Positions 1-5,086 of a DNA stretch of 9,930 nt are shown here, in pieces (positions within the stretch are counted from its first letter, which is position 1; every line of letters starts with the position of its first letter). Where the stretch lies: assembly GCA_021779275.1 (NCBI GenBank), contig JAJYAX010000029.1, forward strand, positions 1 through 9,930, given 5' to 3'. The position numbers and the translations under genes are program-made. Under the pieces are notes generated by a model, which saw only the letters and a program-made list of their open reading frames with translations, made no database searches and was not told the DNA's origin. Source of the DNA: Deltaproteobacteria bacterium (GTDB lineage Bacteria; Desulfobacterota; Desulfobulbia; Desulfobulbales; Desulfocapsaceae).

Positions 1-354
1 TATGTCAAAGAATTCGGAGCGGATTCACTGCGTATGTATGAAATGTTTATGGGCCCTTTGGAAGACATGAAACCCTGGAGCCAGCAGGGAATTGTTGGCA
101 TTAAAAGGTTTTTGGAAAGGATCTGGAAGCTGAAGGAAAAAGTGGTCAGTAATCATATCCGCGTTCCTAACCGGAAACTGGAAACACTGCTGCATAAAAC
201 CATCAAAAAGATCGAGGAAGACATTGCCAATTTCTCGTTCAACACATCGGTAAGTGCATTAATGATCTGCGTAAACGAGAATAGCCTGAAGCATGAGTTT
301 GTGGGCAAAACCGCCGTAACCCTATCCGGGGCTTTAAGAAAGGACTCAAAATGA
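1..354 (+). pseudogene. leuS: Leucyl-tRNA synthetase, 3' fragment with a foreign C-terminal tail (open at left edge)
   Basis: Frame 1 is open from the first base. It reads like the segment of leucyl-tRNA synthetase that follows the KMSKS loop: FGADSLRMYEMFMGPLED, then KPWSQQGIVGIKRFLERIWKL. This is the junction of the catalytic core and the anticodon-binding helical bundle. Resemblance continues to about NTSVSALMICVNE (base 285) and then stops. The last 24 residues (NSLKHEFVGKTAV onward) do not match the family. The enzyme normally carries well over 100 more residues of anticodon-binding and C-terminal domain, so this copy should not be a working synthetase as it stands. The tail lies in an 80-base repeat seen again at 1911-1991, so a rearrangement probably cut the gene here. 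The 5' part is outside the window, so I cannot say whether the rest is intact. An essential working copy would have to exist elsewhere. Identification is confident; pseudogene status is likely. Confidence 0.8.
262..340 (+). repeat. Imperfect direct repeat, copy 1
   Basis: This segment begins ATGATCTGC and ends GGCTTTAAGAA. It aligns over its whole length with 1911-1991, about 80% identical by eye. Copy 1 lacks two bases (TA) after GCCGTA; that removes the in-frame stop present in copy 2 and lets the leuS-derived frame run on to 354. The two copies bracket both toxin-antitoxin loci. It has no inverted-repeat ends or target-site duplication that I can see, so it is more likely a duplicated gene end than a transposon terminus. 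Confidence 0.75.
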
Positions 355-359
355 AGATC

Positions 360-388
360 TTGACGTGTTACGTTATGCGTAATATCAT
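360..388 (+). promoter_or_regulatory. Promoter of higBA, spacer operator
   Basis: The -35 is TTGACG (360-365, five of six consensus bases) and the -10 is TATCAT (383-388, five of six), separated by exactly 17 bases. The expected start of transcription is at or next to 395, the A of the higB start codon. An inverted repeat TTACG-N5-CGTAA (368-382) fills the spacer. A palindrome in this place is the usual form of an operator bound by a HigA-type antitoxin dimer, so autorepression is likely. No ribosome-binding site is seen between the -10 and the ATG, which fits a leaderless or nearly leaderless message. Confidence 0.6.
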
Positions 389-394
389 ATAAAC

Positions 395-673
395 ATGATT
401 AAGTCCTTTAAATGCAAAGATACTGAAAATCTCTTTAATGATAAGGATGTGAAGAGATTCAGAAGCATATCAAGAAAAGGTAGAATCAAATTAGAAATGC
501 TCAATGCAACCGTATCGTTAGAGGGATTGAAGGTGCCACCTGGGAACCGCTTGGAAGCCTTAAGGGGCGAGAGAAAAGGACAATATAGTATACGTATAGA
601 CTCTCAATGGCGTATTTGTTTCAAATGGGAAGAGGGAAACACATATGACGTTGAAATTGTAGATTATCATTGA
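395..673 (+). CDS. higB: HigB-type mRNA interferase toxin (RelE fold)
   Basis: This 92-residue protein has the length and order of the HigB/plasmid-maintenance killer family. These toxins sit in the ribosomal A site and cut mRNA, halting growth when the antitoxin is lost. Family marks are a basic N-terminal half, the stretch RLEALRGERKGQYSIRI, then QWRICFKW, and a C-terminal EIVDYH. In characterised HigB the terminal Tyr-His pair belongs to the active site, and it is present here, so the toxin appears intact. It comes first in the pair, as is usual for higBA and opposite to most toxin-antitoxin operons. The gene stops 10 bases before the antitoxin start. The start at 395 is the only good ATG, and there is no Shine-Dalgarno sequence before it. 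Confidence in family is high; activity is inferred. Confidence 0.93.
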   Translation: MIKSFKCKDTENLFNDKDVKRFRSISRKGRIKLEMLNATVSLEGLKVPPGNRLEALRGERKGQYSIRIDSQWRICFKWEEGNTYDVEIVDYH

Positions 674-683
674 GGTGAATATC

Positions 684-1010
684 ATGGCTAAAAAACTAAC
701 ACCAATAACACCAGGCGACATTCTTTTGGATGAATTTCTTACGCCGATGGGAATCTCTCAAGCGAGGTTAGCCAGAGATATAAATGTGCCTCCAAATCGC
801 ATTAATCAAATAATAAATGGCAAACGTGAAATAACTGCAGATACGGCATTGCGCTTGGGTACGTACTTTAATATCGAACCTGAATTTTGGTTAAATCTCC
901 AAATGAGGTTTAACATGAAGATGGCAAAAGAAAAGGCAGGAAAAGAAATAGAAATGGAGGTTAAAAAATATATTCCTTCAGCTAATCATTTGAGCCCAAA
1001 TCCTGCCTAG
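684..1010 (+). CDS. higA: HigA-type antitoxin, XRE-family repressor
   Basis: This 108-residue protein has a helix-turn-helix of the XRE/Cro type at about residues 25-65 (SQARLARDINVPPNRINQII, then NGKREITADTALRLG). It is followed by the family's typical FNIEPEFWLNLQ and a charged C-terminal tail. HigA binds and neutralises HigB and represses the shared promoter. I place the start at the ATG at 684 (MAKKLTPITPG) rather than the GTG at 675, because AGGTG at 673-677 lies at a good distance before 684 and the GTG would add only three residues. The ribosome-binding site overlaps the higB stop codon, so the two are closely coupled. It appears complete. The likely operator is the inverted repeat at 368-382. 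Confidence 0.93.
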   Translation: MAKKLTPITPGDILLDEFLTPMGISQARLARDINVPPNRINQIINGKREITADTALRLGTYFNIEPEFWLNLQMRFNMKMAKEKAGKEIEMEVKKYIPSANHLSPNPA

Positions 1011-1045
1011 CAAAAATTAATATTTGTCGAACTACGCGTTGGGCC

Positions 1046-1183
1046 AAACACCGCTTTCTGGCTTGCTGATGCTGTTTTTTCTCCCTGTTGGATAGCGTGG
1101 ATCATGGCCAGGTCTTCCATGGCATCGACAAGCAAATCATGGACCATGTCCTTTTTCTCTTCCACGACTTTGAACTTGCCCCC
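1046..1183 (-). pseudogene. C-terminal fragment of an antitoxin-like protein
   Basis: The frame on the minus strand from about 1183 to 1046 reads GGKFKVVEEKKDMVHDLL, then VDAMEDLAMIHAIQQGEK, then TASASQKAVF. An acidic MEDLA helix followed by a basic or polar tail with a VF end is like the toxin-binding C-terminal half of Phd/RelB-class antitoxins. No start or N-terminal DNA-binding part exists. The frame opens only inside the parE remnant, and resemblance ends near 1046, after which the frame runs into intergenic DNA. I therefore treat it as a relic joined to parE by recombination. The family assignment rests on pattern resemblance only. Confidence 0.4.
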
Positions 1184-1256
1184 AATGTTCTTCAGTGTAA
1201 CGCCCGATTTCCAGTACGTCAGCAATGGCCTTGTTTGTAAGAGAAAATGAAGGCAT
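1137..1256 (-). pseudogene. parE: ParE toxin, truncated after about 29 residues
   Basis: The frame starts at an ATG that overlaps the parD stop (TAATG, 1258-1254), the normal arrangement of parDE. It reads MPSFSLTNKAIADVLEIGRY then TEEHWGQVQ, which matches the N-terminus of ParE toxins. These are RelE-fold proteins that, in characterised cases, poison DNA gyrase. Family likeness then breaks off; ten unrelated residues follow before TGA at 1139-1137, giving 39 residues against about 95-100 normally. The core sheet and the basic residues of the toxin body are missing, so the product cannot be a working toxin. Just past the break the DNA encodes an antitoxin-like C-terminus in another frame. The upstream parD is intact, so this is an antitoxin that has lost its toxin. 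Confidence 0.78.
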
Positions 1257-1495
1257 TAGAGCCTTTCTTTATCCAAGGTTTCCAAAATGGCCGTCAAAGA
1301 ATAATTACCTTCTCCGCTTTCTTCTCCTTCGATAAGGGCTTTGCGTAGGAGGGCTTTCTTTATTTCACGCTCTTCTAAAAGCTGCAATCCTGCCCGAATT
1401 GTCTCGCTTGCAGTGGCAAAGTGGCCACGGGAAACCTGGTCGGCAATGAACTTTTCGTAATGCGCTCCAAGAGTAACACTTGTGTTCTTATGCAT
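1256..1495 (-). CDS. parD: ParD-type antitoxin (ribbon-helix-helix)
   Basis: This 79-residue protein begins MHKNTSVTLGAHYEKFIADQ. That is the DNA-binding ribbon and first helix of ParD of the CC2985 type, followed by FATASETIRAGLQLLEERE and a toxin-binding tail ALIEGEESGEG. I chose the ATG at 1495 because AAGGA lies just before it at a good distance; an earlier in-frame ATG (1510) has no such site. ParD dimers repress their own promoter and neutralise ParE. Here the stop overlaps the start of a truncated parE, so the antitoxin is an orphan. Retention of an intact frame under a strong promoter may mean that it still controls its operator or neutralises a ParE made elsewhere; that is inference. 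Confidence 0.9.
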   Translation of the reverse strand: MHKNTSVTLGAHYEKFIADQVSRGHFATASETIRAGLQLLEEREIKKALLRKALIEGEESGEGNYSLTAILETLDKERL

Positions 1496-1532
1496 ATTGC
1501 TTTCCTTCATTAATACCAATATATTATATAGT

Positions 1533-1561
1533 ATTATAGCTCTTGAGCAAGCTCAAGTCAA
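1533..1561 (-). promoter_or_regulatory. Promoter of parD with a spacer palindrome
   Basis: On the minus strand TTGACT (1561-1556) is followed after exactly 17 bases by a perfect TATAAT (1538-1533), about 38 bases before the parD start codon. The spacer region contains CTTGAGC-N2-GCTCAAG (1542-1557), a perfect 7-base inverted repeat that overlaps the edge of the -35. It is well placed to be the ParD operator, where binding would block RNA polymerase. The layout mirrors that of the higBA promoter at 360-388. Confidence 0.75.
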
Positions 1562-1808
1562 CAATTGTCACCTTATCAAGAAGATCCTGCTGGGCAAGAC
1601 AGAAAACAAAGCGAGAATCGTGTCTGCTGTTTGAAGATAACCAGGGGAAACTTTGGATCAGGCTATGCAGAGGACAGGCTTACGCCGAAGAGGAAAGAGC
1701 GTTCAGCCGACCGGTTTCGTTGCTCCTACCCGGGTTGCCGACAATCCCTGCTCGATGATTCATCGCAACAGGTCCTGTTTCTCCGGTTGACGCGCAACAT
1801 CACCTGCA

Positions 1809-1970
1809 GTGAAGCCAAATCCGTACTCGGAAAAATTGCCGACGCAGTTGATGAAACCGATGGCCTGGTTGGTTTTCATTTTCTTCACAGCGATACTTTT
1901 GGGTCTGTTCATGATCTGCATGAATGAGAATGGACTGAAGCATGGGCTTGTGGGCAAAATCGCCGTATAA
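1809..1970 (+). pseudogene. Possible small membrane protein or gene 3' end
   Basis: From GTG at 1809 (or ATG at 1851) the frame encodes 53 (or 39) residues: a polar start, then MKPMAWLVFIFFTAILLGLF, one clear membrane-spanning segment, then MICMNENGLKHGLVGKIAV and a stop. Neither start has a good ribosome-binding site, so this may be the 3' end of a larger lost gene rather than a complete small protein. Its last 19 codons lie in the repeat shared with 262-340. There the same tail is joined to leuS, which suggests that this frame is the original owner of the repeat. I do not recognise the family. A different frame on the opposite strand (1957-1760) is also open, so the coding assignment is uncertain. 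Confidence 0.35.
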
Positions 1971-1991
1971 CCCCATCAAAGGCTTTAAGAA
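1911..1991 (+). repeat. Imperfect direct repeat, copy 2
   Basis: This segment matches 262-340 at about 80% by eye, from ATGATCTGC to GGCTTTAAGAA. It carries the TA dinucleotide missing from copy 1, so the frame stops at 1968-1970 (GTA TAA). The downstream sequence AGTAATAATAATG still shows weak likeness to the bases after copy 1. Confidence 0.75.
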
Positions 1992-2072
1992 GTAATAATA
2001 ATGCCGCCGAGTGGCATCACCACCGCTCCAGTGTAGATGGGCTTGTTCGGCTCAAGAAACAGATGAAATCAA

Positions 2073-2110
2073 AAGGCCGGTATGGTTCACACTTTATCCG
2101 GCCTTCTCTT
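2073..2110 (+). terminator. Rho-independent terminator
   Basis: AAGGCCGG (2073-2080) pairs perfectly with CCGGCCTT (2098-2105) across a 17-base loop. It is followed by CTCTTTT, a short T-rich run on the plus strand. It would end transcription coming from the small frame at 1809-1970 or from further upstream. The A-rich sequence before the stem (AAAA from 2071) could give weak activity on the minus strand too. Confidence 0.6.
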
Positions 2111-2412
2111 TTATGTAATGTCTGAGTTGATATAGACATATACCACAATAGTTCTTGAATTATTGACAGGATGCTGATAACTTTCGTAAGTCCTTGAGGC
2201 TACGAAAATTTGTATGCAGCACTGTAGTAGCTCTATTGCAGCTGTCGTTTTCAAGAGTCAACATAAGTGGGAAGATCTTGACTTTTGATGAGCACAAAAA
2301 ATCATGTTTAAATTTAAAGAGCTGTTTTTTTGTATATCCTTCTTTTTGACACGATATACAGGTCAGCAGATTTACTTGTTATGCCCAATCAACCTATTGA
2401 AAAGAGGATATC
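2107..2412 (+). promoter_or_regulatory. Leader region of the two-gene module
   Basis: These 306 bases hold no gene that I can support. A perfect inverted repeat TTTCGTA-N12-TACGAAA occupies 2181-2206. Two possible -35 boxes are seen, TTGACA at 2162-2167 and TTGACA at 2346-2351; neither has a strong -10 at normal spacing (the best for the second is TTTACT, 19 bases on). AGAGGA at 2403-2408 is the ribosome-binding site for the gene at 2413. The region is long for a simple leader, so a small RNA or operator is possible but unproven. Confidence 0.35.
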
Positions 2413-3423
2413 ATGGGGAAAAGACCTCCAGTAAAAGTGAAACGCTTGTTTTACAGACGAGCTACATGGACGAATCAGGAAAAAGACACCCTTGAGAGTA
2501 CCCTCAAAATTTGTCATGAAAATTTCAAAACGACTTCTCAACGGACATTTAAGGGGCTGTATGGCAGCGAAATTCAATGCGCAAGATATTTGCCTAAAGA
2601 CAAAGTAGGTTTATTTTTTCAAATAGCATCATATGTGCCAGGTCAATCAACAACTGCGATTGAAGAATCTTCCGCTACATCAGAAAAATCAGATATTTCC
2701 GAGGTAGTAGCTCCAAAGGGTAATAATTTTCTCGATGGGGATATATTTTTATTGGTCAATAGAAATAATGTCATATTGCTCCAATCTGGGGTCAGAGAAA
2801 ACGTTGCATTGAATTATATGTGCCAAATGCTTGAAAAAAATGCATTTAAACATGCATTGATGTCTCTCGAATTCCTTGGTATTGCCAAAGAAGACAAGGT
2901 TGAAATGATACAAACCCAAGGAGTTAAGGCAATTGAGCTGAATGCAAGTCTGTATGAGGCAAGCCTAATGCATTTGGAAAAACAAAATGAAAAAGCACAA
3001 AGAGAAACTAAAGTTTTTGACCTGCCAGGTATCGTTGCAGACAGCTTAAAACAGGTTTTTGCTAAAGATAAAAACCTGAAAGAAATTACTGAAAAGGAAA
3101 ATGTAAACATAAAACTTTCTATTACATTTGATGGAAGAGAGGCAAAAAAGAAAAAGAACAAAAAAGATGGAGGTTTCGGGGAATTAGGGAGATCAAGGCT
3201 TCAGAAAACTTCCGAAATGATAGTTAAAGAGTGCTTAGAAGAAGATCTGGATGGTTTTACAATAATTACTGGAGATAACAATAAAATTAAATCTGACGAA
3301 ATTGTTGTCTCAGACAATTACAGGGTTAAGACGTTTGGAAAATCACTTGACCAATCGGATGCATTTGAAAAAATTGAAGAATACTATTTCCAACTAGAAC
3401 ATCGTGGGATTCTAACCAGATGA
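2413..3423 (+). CDS. Unrecognised 336-residue soluble protein, first gene of a coupled pair
   Basis: I do not recognise this family. The protein has no signal peptide or membrane segment, so it should be cytosolic. Residues 1-75 are basic and then alternate beta-like hydrophobic runs (KVGLFFQIASYVPGQ at about 64-78). A polar linker at about 79-103 is followed by a hydrophobic core IFLLVNRNNVILLQSG (111-126). Residues 130-235 look mostly helical. A lysine cluster AKKKKNKK (244-251) could contact nucleic acid or lipid. The C-terminal 90 residues are mixed alpha/beta. No nuclease, ATPase or helix-turn-helix motif is evident. The start at 2413 has AGAGGA four bases before it. The stop overlaps the next start codon by four bases, so the membrane protein is probably its partner. 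Lysine and AT content are high compared with the liv operon. A sensor or regulator of the membrane partner is the simplest guess, not shown. Confidence 0.85.
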   Translation: MGKRPPVKVKRLFYRRATWTNQEKDTLESTLKICHENFKTTSQRTFKGLYGSEIQCARYLPKDKVGLFFQIASYVPGQSTTAIEESSATSEKSDISEVVAPKGNNFLDGDIFLLVNRNNVILLQSGVRENVALNYMCQMLEKNAFKHALMSLEFLGIAKEDKVEMIQTQGVKAIELNASLYEASLMHLEKQNEKAQRETKVFDLPGIVADSLKQVFAKDKNLKEITEKENVNIKLSITFDGREAKKKKNKKDGGFGELGRSRLQKTSEMIVKECLEEDLDGFTIITGDNNKIKSDEIVVSDNYRVKTFGKSLDQSDAFEKIEEYYFQLEHRGILTR

Positions 3424-3920
3424 GCTATCAAATTGACATACATAAAGTCAAATATGCTTTTGTTATAGCATTGTATAGCAGTGTCGGGTCCTATTTTGGA
3501 CAACCTTTAATACATGGAAATGACAATGCTATAAATATCATAGTTACTGTCTTTTCAATACTCGCTGGTTTCTTGGTTGCAATCATAACAATCATAGGAG
3601 ACCCATCATCATTACCTTCAGGGGGGTGGCAAAGAGCACGGTTAGGGAGTGAGGCTTTATACAATAGGCTTACAAGGCATAAGTTGTTATTCTTAATGTA
3701 CCTAACGACGTTATTACTTGTCTTCGTTGCTTCTTTGATAAAGGAGAAGTTTATTTTTTTGGATGTTTGGATTGAACGAGTTTATTTGTTTTTCTCAATT
3801 GCAGCTTTCAGTCTTTCTTTTCAGTTACCATCTTCTTTAATGAACCTGCACAAAGAAAGAATTGAGCATGAAATTGAATCAAGACGTGAAAGAGACGGAG
3901 ATAATAAAAACATTACATAA
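3420..3920 (+). CDS. Four-segment membrane protein, second gene of the coupled pair
   Basis: This 166-residue protein has four likely membrane segments at about residues 12-28, 38-60, 88-107 and 120-140. They are joined by a loop rich in Pro, Gly and Arg (DPSSLPSGGWQRARLGSEAL, 61-80), and a highly charged tail (KERIEHEIESRRERDGDNK) probably lies in the cytoplasm. I know no family name for it. Its ATG overlaps the stop of the gene before it (ATGA, 3420-3423) and has no strong ribosome-binding site of its own, so translation is probably coupled and the two proteins made in proportion. Small multi-span proteins paired with a soluble partner are common as effectors in abortive-infection systems (Kiwa has a four-span KwaA, for example), but neither protein here looks like the Kiwa pair to me. 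Function is inferred from arrangement only. Confidence 0.85.
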   Translation: MSYQIDIHKVKYAFVIALYSSVGSYFGQPLIHGNDNAINIIVTVFSILAGFLVAIITIIGDPSSLPSGGWQRARLGSEALYNRLTRHKLLFLMYLTTLLLVFVASLIKEKFIFLDVWIERVYLFFSIAAFSLSFQLPSSLMNLHKERIEHEIESRRERDGDNKNIT

Positions 3921-4029
3921 TAATTTCGCAGGTGGTGGGAGTCGTGGCGGCGCTGACGCGGCAAATTCGTTGGTGCCACTGCTGATGAATAGCGTTACCA
4001 ATAGTCAACATCTCTCCTATAAAAGCTGA
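3868..4029 (+). CDS. Possible 53-residue glycine-rich small protein
   Basis: A frame shifted by one from the membrane gene opens at ATG 3868 (MKLNQDVKETEII). It runs past that gene's stop and ends at TGA 4027-4029, immediately before the ATG of the NERD gene at 4030. The product has a polar N-terminus, a glycine-rich centre AGGGSRGGADAAN (21-33), then a short hydrophobic patch LVPLLM. AAAGAAAG upstream is only a fair ribosome-binding site and sits rather far away. Support: it abuts the NERD start, which has no ribosome-binding site of its own and could be read by coupling. Against: it is short, overlaps a better gene and resembles no family I know. It could be chance, or the overlap could be a frameshifted alternative C-terminus of the membrane protein. 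Confidence 0.3.
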   Translation: MKLNQDVKETEIIKTLHNNFAGGGSRGGADAANSLVPLLMNSVTNSQHLSYKS

Positions 4030-4812
4030 ATGAAAAAAATTTCACCAATCAAAGCGAAGACTCTTCGTCACTATGGTCAATCATTAGACGAAAGGATAGA
4101 TGACCTTTTAAGCGACCAACTCCTTCGAAATTTGATATTCCCGGTTTTTCTTGTTCTCATTGCCGGAAGAGAATGGTGGATCTATTATAAAAATATACCC
4201 CCAAGCCCAAAGTTGTTAACCTTTTTTGCGATTGTTTCTGTCATCTATAGTTGTTACAAAATCAGGAAAATTTTAAAAGAGGTAAAGCACCTTTCGCAAG
4301 GCAGAGAGGGGGAGAGAGCTGTCGGTCAATATTTAGAGTCATTCCGTGAAAAAGGGTGGAAGGTATATCATGACATCATTGGTGAAGGCTTCAATATCGA
4401 TCATGTCATCATCAGTGAAAAGGGTGTTTTTATCATTGAGACGAAAACGTATAGTAAGCCAGGGGGGAAAAAACCCATAATCAATTATGACGGTCAAGCT
4501 CTCAGTATCGACGGTTTTAATACTAAGGACAAAATTTTAATTCAAGCCCGAGCGGCTTCGAATTGGATGAAGAATTTGATAAAAGATACTACAGGGCAGA
4601 TGCATACAATACGACCGGTCGTAGTCTTTCCAGGGTGGTTCATAGAGACAAGTCAAGAGGCTCGCTGTAGTGATGTCTGGGTCTTAAACCCAAAAGCATT
4701 GAGTGCTTATATAGAAAATCAGAGAACAACGATTTCAATCGATCAGGTCAATCTCATTTCTTATCACTTATCGAGATACGTGCGGGCGAAAGAGGCTGAG
4801 CCTAAAAAGTAA
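4030..4812 (+). CDS. Membrane-anchored NERD (nuclease-related) domain protein
   Basis: This 260-residue protein has two likely membrane segments at about 34-48 and 61-77, followed by a cytoplasmic NERD domain at about 89-205. Visible marks are the opening GREGERAVGQYL (91-102), NIDHVIISEKGVFIIETKTY (122-141) with Asp124, Glu137 and Lys139 in the order of a PD-(D/E)XK nuclease centre, a Gln172-Ala pair in a helix, and VVVFPGW (197-203) as a late strand. NERD domains are related to restriction and Holliday-junction type nucleases, so a DNA- or RNA-cleaving role at the membrane is likely but untested. The ATG directly follows the TGA of the small frame at 3868-4029, and no Shine-Dalgarno sequence is seen. 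It lies 109 bases after the four-span protein on the same strand, so it is probably in the same transcript. Confidence 0.88.
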   Translation: MKKISPIKAKTLRHYGQSLDERIDDLLSDQLLRNLIFPVFLVLIAGREWWIYYKNIPPSPKLLTFFAIVSVIYSCYKIRKILKEVKHLSQGREGERAVGQYLESFREKGWKVYHDIIGEGFNIDHVIISEKGVFIIETKTYSKPGGKKPIINYDGQALSIDGFNTKDKILIQARAASNWMKNLIKDTTGQMHTIRPVVVFPGWFIETSQEARCSDVWVLNPKALSAYIENQRTTISIDQVNLISYHLSRYVRAKEAEPKK

Positions 4813-5086
4813 CTCTAATTGCACGCTGAGGGGACGCTGGTTCTAAAAAGACTTATCACCTAACAAGGCCCCTGCTGCCCAGTACTTATATACCACTATA
4901 ACAGATCCTTTTTACCTGTTTTATACTTCAAAGAAACACATTGCGGTTGAATCCGGATTAATGTCGGAAGACCATCCCAGTCTGTAATTGTTATTACAGA
5001 GAGGCAAACCATGGTTTTACTGGACAGTCTCCAGGACCGGCGTTGCCTGCGGAATTGCTTCGTTGTCGGTGTTATACATCTCTTTT
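4813..5086. other. Gap between convergent NERD gene and liv operon, with hairpin
   Basis: I see no gene here. A perfect stem TCTGTAAT/ATTACAGA with a four-base loop lies at 4981-5000. No T-run follows it on either strand, so it is not a typical intrinsic terminator, although it sits where one would be expected between convergent transcripts. AACAG (4900-4904) and CTGTT (4916-4920) form a weaker stem. Base composition changes from AT-rich to GC-rich close to 5010-5090. Confidence 0.45.

Larger units (their letters stand above)
1520..2072. other. Stretch without a convincing gene; gene remnants
   Basis: Several short frames are open here, for example 1543-1758 and 1565-1927 on plus and 1760-1957 on minus. 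None shows a family I recognise, none has a good ribosome-binding site, and they overlap one another. The segment contains the parD promoter, a possible small membrane-protein end (1809-1970) and the second copy of the 80-base repeat. I read it as decayed or rearranged DNA. Confidence 0.5.

Noticed and set aside
1007..1225. The whole 72-codon minus frame as one gene
   Set aside because: It opens inside the parE remnant in a different frame and runs out past the higA end. Only the middle part looks like protein, so I annotated that part as a fragment.
1760..1957. Minus-strand frame of 65 codons opposite the small membrane frame
   Set aside because: No ribosome-binding site and no recognised family; it overlaps a plus frame with a clear hydrophobic segment and a stop inside the repeat. 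Not excluded, but weaker.
2814..3161. A minus-strand frame of 115 codons inside the 336-residue gene
   Set aside because: Its Phe/Ser/Leu-rich product is the mirror of lysine-rich coding sequence; the plus frame is far better supported by start, stop overlap and partner gene.
2413..3920. Kiwa (KwaA/KwaB) assignment of the gene pair
   Set aside because: The pair has a four-span protein and a soluble protein of similar size, but order is reversed and I see no KwaB-like (DUF4868) sequence features.
4826..4860. GAGGGGACGCTGG segment as a REP-type transposon end
   Set aside because: The motif is short and single, with no paired copy or transposase nearby.
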